Below, in pieces: positions 1-6,751 of a stretch of DNA of 30,329 nt; position 1 is the stretch's first letter; each line of letters opens with the position of its first letter. The position numbers and the translations under genes are program-made. This DNA comes from JAWWPY01 sp964412845. Lineage in GTDB: Bacteria > Actinomycetota > Actinomycetes > Streptosporangiales > Streptosporangiaceae. The notes beneath the pieces were generated by a model. That model was given only the letters and a program-made list of their open reading frames with translations. It was not told where the DNA came from and searched no databases. Location: assembly GCA_964412845.1 (NCBI GenBank), contig CAYPQM010000082.1, positions 1 through 30,329 of the forward strand, written 5' to 3'.

Positions 1-33
1 CCGAGGGGACCGGGGGCGCTGCCGGGAAGCCCG

Positions 34-52
34 GTGCCCGCGCGCCGGGCAC
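34..52. terminator. possible hairpin terminator at window edge
   Basis: A 7-bp perfect stem, GTGCCCG at 34-40 and CGGGCAC at 46-52, encloses a 5-nt loop. There is no T-tract, as is usual in high-GC actinomycetes. An open frame from the window edge ends with TAG at 78-80 and could be the Ala/Pro/Gly-rich tail of a gene outside the window, in which case this hairpin lies inside its end. Weak call. Confidence 0.2.
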
Positions 53-95
53 GGTGCCTGCTCCCCCGCAGTCCCGATAGGGCCGGTCCGCGCGC

Positions 96-719
96 GTGGG
101 GCAGCACTACTTCAGCCAGCACCCGGCTGCGGCGCACCGCCCGGGCACCGTGCACGTCGTGCTGCCTGACCTGCATCTTGAGCTTGAGACGGACGCGGGG
201 ATGTTCTCCCCGGGCCGGCTCGACGCCGGCACCCGGCTGCTGCTGGAGGCGGCTCCGCCGCCGCCCGCCTCGGGCCACCTGCTTGACCTGGGCGCCGGGT
301 ACGGGCCGCTGGCTCTCGTGCTGGCCGCGCGCGCGCCGGGTGCCGTTGTGTGGGCGGTGGATGTCAACGAGCGGGCGCTGGAGTTGTGTGCCCGCAACGC
401 TGACCGTGCCGGGCTGGCCAACGTCCGTTGCGTCACCCCGGAGACCCCGGGACTGCCCCGGCAGTTCGGCCTGGTGTGGTCGAATCCGCCGATCCGGATC
501 GGCAAGCCGGCCCTGCATGACCTGCTCGCCGCGTGGCTGGGGCGGCTGGCCCCGGGCAGCCCGGGCTACCTGGTTGTCCAGCGGCACCTGGGGGCCGACT
601 CGCTGCACCGCTGGCTGACGGAGGCAGGCTGGGCGACCACCCGGCTCGCCGCCCGGGGTGGCTACCGGGTCCTGCGGGCTGTCCGCGCGGACGCCGCCAC
701 CGGGGTTGAGGCGCAGTGA
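96..719 (+). CDS. class I SAM-dependent methyltransferase, RsmC-like
   Basis: A 207-residue small-domain methyltransferase of the RsmC/MTS type, which in relatives methylates guanine N2 of 16S rRNA. Motif I is LLDLGAGYGP (about 62-71). An acidic residue after strand 2 (D89) should bind the SAM ribose. The catalytic NPPIRIGK motif lies at 130-137; NPP-type motifs are typical of amino-group methylation. The early HYFS and later MFSPGRLDAGT strings also match this family. The enzyme is single-domain, about half the length of E. coli RsmC, as is usual in actinobacteria. The GTG at 96 is the only sensible start after the in-frame stop at 78-80, though no clear ribosome site precedes it. It is followed at 36 bases by another RNA methyltransferase, which suggests a translation-related pair. 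The exact target is not shown by the sequence. Confidence 0.85.
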   Translation: MGQHYFSQHPAAAHRPGTVHVVLPDLHLELETDAGMFSPGRLDAGTRLLLEAAPPPPASGHLLDLGAGYGPLALVLAARAPGAVVWAVDVNERALELCARNADRAGLANVRCVTPETPGLPRQFGLVWSNPPIRIGKPALHDLLAAWLGRLAPGSPGYLVVQRHLGADSLHRWLTEAGWATTRLAARGGYRVLRAVRADAATGVEAQ

Positions 720-755
720 CCGGCGCCATGATGCGGCCCGCCGCGGGGAGGCCCG

Positions 756-1325
756 GTGAATGACGCGGTGCCTGGGCCTGCGCAGCCGCCGGTGCCACCC
801 AGGCAACTGCGCCCGACCGACGTGAAACGGCTGAACAGGTCCTGGCGCCGGGCCACGCACGCGCGGCTCGCGCTCCTGCTGGACTCGGTGACCCAGCCGT
901 TCAACGTGGGGGCCATGGTCCGCTCCGCGGCCGCATTCGGGGTCGACCATGTCTGGCTGTGCGGGAACTCCACGCTGCCGGATCACCCGTCGGTGGGCAA
1001 GACCGCCCTTGGCACCCAGCGGTTCCTCACCTGGGAGCGGGAGCCGAGCCCGGTGGCCGCGGCCAAGGCGGCCTCAGCCGCGGGATTCCGGGTCGTCGCC
1101 ATCGAGCTCGCCGACGGCGCGGTCCCGCTGCATGAAGCTCCGCTGGCCGGGGACGTGTGCCTGGTTTTCGGCAACGAGGACCACGGCTGCTCGCCTGCGC
1201 TGCTGGCCGCCGCGGACGCGGTCGCCTACATACCCCAGGTCGGCCGGGTGGGGTCGCTGAACGTGGCCGCCGCGGCCGCCATCGCGCTGGCCGAGGCCCG
1301 CCGCCGGGAGTGGGCGCCAGGCTGA
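756..1325 (+). CDS. TrmH/SpoU-family RNA 2'-O-methyltransferase
   Basis: A 189-residue SPOUT-fold enzyme expected to transfer methyl from SAM to a ribose 2'-OH of tRNA or rRNA. All three SpoU motifs are present: motif 1 with N50 and R56 (N-VGAMVRSAAAFG), motif 2 LVFGNEDHG at 136-144, and motif 3 GSLNVAAAAAIAL at 166-178. These form the trefoil knot and SAM pocket. About 40 N-terminal residues precede the catalytic domain; there is no separate RNA-binding domain such as those in RlmB. The GTG start has GGGGAGG (745-751) five bases upstream. It lies 36 bases after the RsmC-like gene and is probably co-transcribed with it. The target nucleotide cannot be read from sequence. Confidence 0.9.
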   Translation: MNDAVPGPAQPPVPPRQLRPTDVKRLNRSWRRATHARLALLLDSVTQPFNVGAMVRSAAAFGVDHVWLCGNSTLPDHPSVGKTALGTQRFLTWEREPSPVAAAKAASAAGFRVVAIELADGAVPLHEAPLAGDVCLVFGNEDHGCSPALLAAADAVAYIPQVGRVGSLNVAAAAAIALAEARRREWAPG

Positions 1326-1418
1326 TCTGCCGGACCCTGGCCCGCTGCCGCTGGCCGGCGGCCTGGCCGGCACCCATCCTGGCCGCGGGAATGTCGGCCG
1401 CTGGACATCTGCAGTTCC

Positions 1419-1446
1419 CTGACCGGTCCCGTCGTTAGGCCATACT
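1419..1446 (+). promoter_or_regulatory. candidate leaderless promoter for the phosphodiesterase
   Basis: CTGACC (1419-1424) and CATACT (1441-1446) are separated by 16 bases. The -10-like hexamer ends seven bases before the ATG at 1454. No Shine-Dalgarno sequence lies before this ATG, which fits a leaderless transcript. Each hexamer matches the housekeeping consensus at about four of six positions, so this is only a candidate. Confidence 0.3.
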
Positions 1447-1453
1447 CGGGTGC

Positions 1454-2329
1454 ATGCCCGCCGGCTTCCTCGACTGCCCCCGGCCGATAGCGTTCGCGCA
1501 CCGTGGCGGCGCCGCGCACGCGCCGGAGAACTCCTGGCCTGCTTTCGAGCACGCGGTGAGCCTCGGCTACTGGTACCTCGAGACCGATCTCCAGGCGACC
1601 GTGGACGGTGCCCTGGTCGCGTTCCACGACCGGACGCTCGACCGGGTGACCGGCCGGACCGGCCGGATCGCCCGGATGTCGCACCGTGAGCTGTCCGGAG
1701 CGCTCATCAACGGGACTGAGCCAATCCCGCTGCTGGAGGACCTTCTCGGGGCCTGGCCGGATGTCCGGTTCAACATCGACTTGAAGGACTCCCCGGCGGT
1801 CCGGCCGCTGGCCGAGGTCCTGCGGCGGACCGCTGCCTGGGACCGGGTCTGCGTCGTGTCGTTCTCGGCCAGCAGGCTCCGCGCGGCGCGGCGGGTCTTC
1901 GAGCGGCAGGTCTGCATGGCCGCCTCCCCGATCGGCACGGCCGTGGTCCGCTTGGCCGGTCCCCGTGATCCGCGGGGACCGCACCGGGCCGGGCCGCACC
2001 GCGCAGGCTCCGCGCGGACCGCCGGATCCCCGGACGCGCGGGTCACCCTGGCACCGCCCGGGCCGGACCGCCAGCCGTACACGGCGCTGGCGGAGCGGCT
2101 CGCCCGCACTGGCGTGCGGTGTGCCCAGGTGCCCGCCTCAGTGGCCACGGAGGCGTTCGTCGGGCGGGCGCATGCGCTCGGGCTCCAGGTGCACGTGTGG
2201 ACGGTCAATGACACCGCCACCATGACGAGCCTGCTTGACATTGGCGTGGACGGAATCATGACCGACGAAACCGTCGCACTCCGTGATGTGCTGACCCGCC
2301 GTGGCCAGTGGCACCCCCGGCCAGCCTGA
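1454..2329 (+). CDS. glycerophosphodiester phosphodiesterase (GDPD family)
   Basis: A 291-residue TIM-barrel phosphodiesterase that hydrolyses glycerophosphodiesters to glycerol-3-phosphate and an alcohol. Catalytic and metal residues are visible: AHRGG with H16 and R17, PENS with E25, the ETDLQ string with E43 and D45, and FHD with the general-acid H58. The C-terminal barrel signatures HVWTVND and DGIMTD are also present. Between about 165 and 200 there is an Arg/Pro/Gly-rich low-complexity segment not typical of the family, probably a surface loop. No signal peptide is visible, so it is likely cytoplasmic. The gene lies directly upstream of rbpA, a neighbourhood shared, as I recall, with other actinomycetes such as Streptomyces. 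Confidence 0.88.
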   Translation: MPAGFLDCPRPIAFAHRGGAAHAPENSWPAFEHAVSLGYWYLETDLQATVDGALVAFHDRTLDRVTGRTGRIARMSHRELSGALINGTEPIPLLEDLLGAWPDVRFNIDLKDSPAVRPLAEVLRRTAAWDRVCVVSFSASRLRAARRVFERQVCMAASPIGTAVVRLAGPRDPRGPHRAGPHRAGSARTAGSPDARVTLAPPGPDRQPYTALAERLARTGVRCAQVPASVATEAFVGRAHALGLQVHVWTVNDTATMTSLLDIGVDGIMTDETVALRDVLTRRGQWHPRPA

Positions 2330-2402
2330 GTTCACCAGCCGTCGCCAGAAGCACCAACAGCCACCACAGCCGGCGCGCCGGGGGTTGGAATCGGGCACAG
2401 CG

Positions 2403-2428
2403 GGAATCTTGTTCGCGTACTCGGCGTT
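2403..2428 (+). promoter_or_regulatory. SigR-type promoter of rbpA
   Basis: GGAAT at 2403-2407 and GTT at 2426-2428 are separated by exactly 18 bases, which is the consensus for the thiol-oxidative-stress sigma factor SigR of Streptomyces (SigH in mycobacteria). The element sits about 40 bases before the rbpA start. rbpA is a known SigR target in Streptomyces coelicolor, so motif and gene agree. Direct sequence match plus family knowledge; not shown experimentally here. Confidence 0.7.
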
Positions 2429-2467
2429 ATCGATTCGGATGGCTAAGCGCCTGGGAGGCACTGACCA

Positions 2468-2848
2468 ATGGCCGAACGCGCACTTCGCGGGACCCGGCTC
2501 GGGGCAACGAGCTATGAGAACGACCGCAACACCGACCTGGCACCCCGCCAGGAGATAGCTTTCGACTGCCCGAAGGGTCACCACTTTAGCGTGCCGTTTG
2601 CCGCCGAGGCGGAGGTTCCGGCGACATGGGAATGCCGGGTGTGCGGGGCTACCGCATTCACCACCACGGGCGACCTGTCCGCGCCGCGGAAGGCCAAGCC
2701 ACCGCGCAGCCACTGGGACATGCTCCGGGAGCGCCGGTCGATCGCCGATCTTGAGGAAGTGCTGGCCGAGCGGCTGGCCGTGATCAGGGGCCAGCGTGGC
2801 GAGGACCCCGCCGCCAAGGTGAGCGCGAGGCAGCGCAAGAGCGCCTGA
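2468..2848 (+). CDS. rbpA: RNA polymerase-binding protein RbpA
   Basis: A 126-residue actinobacterial transcription factor that binds RNA polymerase and the principal sigma factor, stabilises the open complex, and in Streptomyces contributes to basal rifampicin tolerance. The N-terminus (RALRGTRLGATSYE) and the zinc-binding core are diagnostic: C34, H38, C56 and C59 occupy the positions known from the Streptomyces protein. The C-terminal sigma-interaction region carries the SHWDMLRERR string followed by a LEEVLAERLAVIR helix. The ATG has a good GGGAGG site about nine bases upstream. It is preceded by a SigR-type promoter and converges with ppm, whose stop codon is three bases away. The pairing of rbpA with ppm is conserved in actinomycetes. 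Confidence 0.96.
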   Translation: MAERALRGTRLGATSYENDRNTDLAPRQEIAFDCPKGHHFSVPFAAEAEVPATWECRVCGATAFTTTGDLSAPRKAKPPRSHWDMLRERRSIADLEEVLAERLAVIRGQRGEDPAAKVSARQRKSA

Positions 2849-2851
2849 CGG

Positions 2852-3613
2852 CTAGTCCGTCCTGGATGGGGACTTGCCCAGGGATTGCCACCGGGCGGCG
2901 AGCCCCCAGCGGGCTATCCGCCACAGCGCCTCCGCGACGACCCCCCCGCTCATCTTGCTGGCACCGCGGACGCGCTCCACGAACGTGATCGGCACCTCGA
3001 CCACGGTCAGCCCGGCCCGCAGCGCGCGCAGCGCGAGATCCACCTGGAAGCAGTAGCCCTGCGATTCCACTTCGTCCAGCGCGATCTGCCGCAGCGTTGT
3101 GTCCCGGTACGCCCGGTACCCGGCGGTGGCGTCACGCAGCTGGATGCCGAGCATGAGCCGCGCGTAGGTGTTAGCGCCCCGGGACAGGATCTCCCGGGAC
3201 CTGGGCCAGTTCATCACCTTCCCGCCGGGCACGTAGCGGGACCCGATCACCAGATCCGCCCCGGCCAGCGCCGCGAGCAGGTCAGGCAGCTGCTCCGGCT
3301 GATGCGAGCCGTCCGCGTCCATCTCCACCATCGCGTCATACCCCTGGTCCAGCGCCCAGCGGAAACCCGCGATGTACGCCGCGCCGAGCCCGTCCTTCCC
3401 GGCCCGGTGCAACACGCTGATGTGGGCATCGGCCGCCGCGAGCTTGTCCGCGAGCTCCCCGGTGCCGTCCGGGCTGTTGTCATCCACGACAAGCAGGTCG
3501 GCGTCGGGTACGGAGCCGCGGACCCGGCCGACGATGGCCTCCAGGTTCTCCCGCTCGTTATACGTGGGGATGATCACGGCCACCCGGTCGACAGGACCCC
3601 GGGGTTGCTCCAT
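2852..3613 (-). CDS. ppm: polyprenol-monophosphomannose synthase (GT2)
   Basis: A 253-residue family 2 glycosyltransferase that transfers mannose from GDP-mannose to polyprenyl phosphate. The product serves extracytoplasmic protein O-mannosylation and lipoglycan synthesis. Visible motifs are IIPTYNERENL at the nucleotide-binding start, VVDDNSPDGT, the metal-binding DADGSH, GSRYVPGG, DATAGYRAYR, and EVPITFVER near the C-terminus. It is the stand-alone catalytic domain, without the Lnt acyltransferase domain fused in mycobacteria and without C-terminal membrane helices. The frame is open for 39 more codons upstream, but the ATG at 3613 is preferred: it has a GGAGAG site nine bases away and directly precedes the conserved fold. 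Convergent with rbpA at three bases. Confidence 0.92.
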   Translation of the reverse strand: MEQPRGPVDRVAVIIPTYNERENLEAIVGRVRGSVPDADLLVVDDNSPDGTGELADKLAAADAHISVLHRAGKDGLGAAYIAGFRWALDQGYDAMVEMDADGSHQPEQLPDLLAALAGADLVIGSRYVPGGKVMNWPRSREILSRGANTYARLMLGIQLRDATAGYRAYRDTTLRQIALDEVESQGYCFQVDLALRALRAGLTVVEVPITFVERVRGASKMSGGVVAEALWRIARWGLAARWQSLGKSPSRTD

Positions 3614-3919
3614 ACCAGTCAACTCTCCGCCTGCCCTTCCCCGTGGGTCGCCCTGGGTATGCAGCCCGCTATCTGTGCGTGACTGCATGCAGGCTACCGT
3701 CGCCGGAAGGTTAGTGAGCTGCGGCGGCACAGCTAGTACCGAAACTTGGACTATTGCTTGCCCGTATTAGGGCAAAGAGCCCGCAATCGCGAAGGCGCGG
3801 CGCCGCCAATCCGCGCCTTGGCCGCGCGGCCCCGCTGGCCTTGAGCCACCGCGGCGCCCGGGCCTGGCCACGGGATGCCGGGGTGTCCAGGGCGGCCCGG
3901 ACCCTGGATCGGTAAGGAA

Positions 3920-4004
3920 AAGGGCCTGGGCATCCCTTCGGACCGGAGTCCGTCCCGTCGGCAACGAGCTCGTTCTCCGTTGTCTACTGGGTGCCCAGGC
4001 CCTT
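3920..4004. other. long-range inverted repeat with nested hairpins (possible structured RNA)
   Basis: The arms at 3920-3932 and 3992-4004 are perfectly complementary over 13 bp. The stem continues inward by a G-U and two G-C pairs. The enclosed sequence has its own hairpin, CGGAC-CGGA-GTCCG at 3939-3952, and an AACGAGCTCGTT palindrome at 3963-3974. A closing stem around two small hairpins resembles a multibranched RNA element, but I recognise no known riboswitch or ncRNA family in it. Confidence 0.35.
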
Positions 4005-4289
4005 CCCGGGTCCAACTCCCCTGCCCAGCCAGGGCCGCGGCTGGCCTCCTCTGTACTGCACCTGGTACCAGGACGAGAAGACACCTCACCCCCGGCACAG
4101 CCCCGTCGGCACAACACCGCCCCCGGCGGCCAGCCCGGTGCTGGACTGGGCAGCAACTTACCGTCGTTCAGCGCGATGTCAACCCTGGGCGGCGGCCGGG
4201 CGCCGCGGTGCCAAGCCGGGCAAAGGGCCCTAGTCCCGGCGGCCGGCGGGCGATAACATGAAGCGATTTCCCAGCGTGTGAGGGCAGCA

Positions 4290-4303
4290 TGACACCGGTG
4301 TCA
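4290..4303. promoter_or_regulatory. 14-bp perfect palindrome, candidate operator upstream of acs
   Basis: TGACACCGGTGTCA is a perfect dyad about 235 bases before the acs start. Its size and symmetry fit a site for a dimeric repressor of the TetR or LacI type. No regulator gene is adjacent, so the binding protein is unknown. Confidence 0.3.
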
Positions 4304-4538
4304 GCGAGCGGTCCGAGGACGGAGCGGCAGCGCGGATCGCGCCCGTTCCGCACGCGCCCCACTGGCCGACCGCTGCTGCGCGGGAAAACTGCCGGGCGGG
4401 GTGGATGAATCCTGGGTTTATCTCATGGGGGTTGTCACGCTCCGTCGCGCCTTGCGCGCGGGCAGGCCTCCGGAACCGTGAGCAAGCCCCGGCATATCCG
4501 CTCTCCGATCATTTATTTTCCACCGGGAGGACGACCAC

Positions 4539-6644
4539 ATGACAGAAAGTCAGGAGGCGCAGGTCTCCGAGTCGCAAATTGCTGTGCACTGGCGCGAGGA
4601 GGAGTACTACTACCCTCCCGAGTCATTTGCCCAGCAGGCGAACGCGGCGGACCCTGCTATCTTCGACCGCTTCAGCGAGGAGAACTTCCCCGACTGCTTC
4701 AAGGAGTACTCCGACCTGCTCAGCTGGGACGCCCCGTGGGAGACGATCCTGGACACCAGTAACGCGCCATTCTGGCAGTGGTTCGTCGGGGGCAAGCTCA
4801 ACGCGTCCTACAACTGCGTCGACCGGCACCTGGCGGCGAGCGCCAACAAGGCAGCCATCATCTGGGTACCCGAGCCCGAGTCGGATGAGCCCGTCGCGAT
4901 CACTTACCGGGATCTTTACCACCGGGTCAACGAGTTCGCCGCGCTGCTGCGTGACTTCGGCGGAGTCAAGGCCGGTGACCGGGTCACGCTGCACATGCCG
5001 ATGGTGCCTGAATTGCCGGTCGTCATGCTCGCCTGCGCGCGGCTCGGCGTGGTCCACTCCCAGGTGTTCGGCGGGTTCAGCGGCAACGCCTGCGGGACCA
5101 GGATCGCCGACTCCGGGAGCCGGATCCTGATCACCATGGACGGCTACTACCGCAGCGGCACCATGCAGGACCACAAGGTGAAGGCCGACGAGGCCGTCGC
5201 CGAGGCGGCCAAGCAGGGCCAGGACGTCGACAAGGTGCTGGTGTGGCGGCGCCACCCGGGCCAGTACGCCTCGGAGACCCCGATGGCCGAGGGCCGGGAC
5301 TTCTTCGTCGACGAGGTCATCGAGCAGTACCGCCGCCAGGTTGTGGCGCCCGTCTCGATGCCGGCCGAGGCGCCGCTGTTCCTCATGTACACCAGTGGCA
5401 CCACCGGGCGGCCCAAGGGCGCCCAGCACAGCACCGGGGGCTACCTCGCGTACGTGGCCGGCACATCCAAGTACTACCAGGACATCCACCCCGACGACAC
5501 CTACTGGTGCATGGCGGACATCGGCTGGATCACCGGTCACTCCTACATCGTGTACGGCCCGCTGTCGCTGGGCACCACGACCGTCATCTACGAGGGCACG
5601 CCCAACTACCCGGACGCTGGCCGCCCGTGGCGGATCGCCGAGCGGCTCGGGGTGAACATCTTCCACACCTCGCCCACCGCCATCCGGATGCTCCGCAAGG
5701 TCGGCCCGGACGAGCCGAAGAAGTACGGCTACCACTTCAAGCACATGACCACGGTCGGCGAGCCCATCGAGCCTGAGGTCTGGCGCTGGTACCACGAGGC
5801 GGTGGGCAAGGGCGAGGCCGTCATCGTCGACACATGGTGGCAGACCGAAACCGGAGGCTTCCTGGGCAGCTCGCTGCCCGCGCTCAAGCCGATGAAGCCG
5901 GGCAGTTGCGGCCCGGCGGTGATCGGCATCTACCCGGCCATCTACGACGAGGACGGCCACGAGGTCCCGGACGGCAAGGCGGGCAACATCTGCATCCGCA
6001 ACCCGTGGCCCGGGATCATGCAGACCATCTGGGGCCAGCCGGAACGGTTCGTGTCCGTCTACTACGAGAAGTACAACAAGGATCCGGACAGCAAGGACTG
6101 GCACGCCTGGCCGTACTTCGCCGGCGACGGCGCGGTCCGTGCCCCGGACGGCTACTACCGGATCCTTGGCCGCGTCGATGACGTGATCAACGTGGCCGGG
6201 CACCGGCTGGGCACGAAAGAACTGGAGTCAGCGGCGCTGACCGTGCCCGAGGTCGCGGAGGCGGCCGCGGTCCCCGTGGTGGACGATATCCGCGGCCGCG
6301 CGGTCGAGATGTACGTCTCGCTCAAGCCGGGATACCCGGCCAGCGACGAGATGGCCGCGAAGGTCACCCACGCCATTGAGGTCGAGATCGGGAAGATCGC
6401 CCGGCCGAAGAACGTGTGGATCGTCTCTGACATGCCGAAGACCCGCTCCGGGAAGATCATGCGCCGGGTGATCGCCGCGGTCTCCAACTTCACCGACACC
6501 GGCGACGTCACCACCCTGGCCAACCCCGAGATCGTCGCGGACATCAAGCACCACGTCCAGTCCGCGAAGCTGGCCAAGGGCGAGCAGCCCAGGGAACTGT
6601 CCGAGGCCGAGTACGAGGAGATCAAGTCCTTCGGCGCAGAATAG
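4539..6644 (+). CDS. acs: acetyl-CoA synthetase (AMP-forming)
   Basis: A 701-residue ANL-superfamily enzyme converting acetate, ATP and CoA to acetyl-CoA through acetyl-AMP. The phosphate-binding loop MYTSGTTGRPKG begins near residue 283. The VDTWWQTETGG motif (about 430-440) has the tryptophan that closes the acyl pocket and favours acetate over longer acids. The C-terminal PKTRSGKIMRR carries catalytic K639, the site that protein acetyltransferases modify in relatives. It is about 50 residues longer than E. coli Acs, with extra sequence at both ends. The ATG follows GGGAGG at eight bases. It is a single-gene unit with a long leader and a strong 3' terminator. Acetate is the best substrate guess; propionate is possible. 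Confidence 0.93.
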   Translation: MTESQEAQVSESQIAVHWREEEYYYPPESFAQQANAADPAIFDRFSEENFPDCFKEYSDLLSWDAPWETILDTSNAPFWQWFVGGKLNASYNCVDRHLAASANKAAIIWVPEPESDEPVAITYRDLYHRVNEFAALLRDFGGVKAGDRVTLHMPMVPELPVVMLACARLGVVHSQVFGGFSGNACGTRIADSGSRILITMDGYYRSGTMQDHKVKADEAVAEAAKQGQDVDKVLVWRRHPGQYASETPMAEGRDFFVDEVIEQYRRQVVAPVSMPAEAPLFLMYTSGTTGRPKGAQHSTGGYLAYVAGTSKYYQDIHPDDTYWCMADIGWITGHSYIVYGPLSLGTTTVIYEGTPNYPDAGRPWRIAERLGVNIFHTSPTAIRMLRKVGPDEPKKYGYHFKHMTTVGEPIEPEVWRWYHEAVGKGEAVIVDTWWQTETGGFLGSSLPALKPMKPGSCGPAVIGIYPAIYDEDGHEVPDGKAGNICIRNPWPGIMQTIWGQPERFVSVYYEKYNKDPDSKDWHAWPYFAGDGAVRAPDGYYRILGRVDDVINVAGHRLGTKELESAALTVPEVAEAAAVPVVDDIRGRAVEMYVSLKPGYPASDEMAAKVTHAIEVEIGKIARPKNVWIVSDMPKTRSGKIMRRVIAAVSNFTDTGDVTTLANPEIVADIKHHVQSAKLAKGEQPRELSEAEYEEIKSFGAE

Positions 6645-6677
6645 GCACCTGCGCCCGCGCAGCGTGCGGTACGTGAC

Positions 6678-6714
6678 GGCGGTGGCCCCGGCTGTGCTGG
6701 CCGGGGCCACCGCC
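6678..6714. terminator. strong bidirectional terminator hairpin
   Basis: A perfect 15-bp stem (arms 6678-6692 and 6700-6714, starting GGCGGTGGCC) with a 7-nt TGTGCTG loop. It lies between the convergent ends of acs and the CoA-transferase fusion. There is no T-tract, as is common in high-GC actinomycetes. The symmetric stem could serve both strands. Confidence 0.8.
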
Positions 6715-6751
6715 GCTGCTCTCCCGGCGCAGTGCCGCCGCGCGACCGGGC

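Larger units (their letters stand above)
3614..4538. other. 925-base gene-free region upstream of ppm and acs
   Basis: No convincing coding frame lies here; the open frames are Pro/Arg-rich and lack ribosome sites. The stretch is unusually rich in inverted repeats: TTGCCC/GGGCAA at 3758-3775, TCCAGGG/CCCTGGA at 3886-3908, a long-range stem at 3920-4004, CCAGCC/GGCTGG at 4025-4044, the 12-bp palindrome CCTGGTACCAGG at 4061-4072, and a 14-bp palindrome at 4290-4303. It must hold the ppm promoter on the left and the acs promoter and leader on the right. The acs ribosome site GGGAGG is at 4525-4530. Confidence 0.6.

Noticed and set aside
3875..4261. 128-codon frame in the acs upstream region
   Set aside because: Pro/Arg-rich with no motif and no ribosome site; it spans several inverted repeats better explained as noncoding.
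4289..4408. 39-codon ORF starting at the 14-bp palindrome upstream of acs
   Set aside because: Arg-rich, weak ribosome site and no similarity to known leader peptides; could be chance in GC-rich DNA.
4623..6203. 526-codon open frame antisense to acs
   Set aside because: Shadow of acs: Val/Asp/His-rich, no ribosome site, no recognisable domain.
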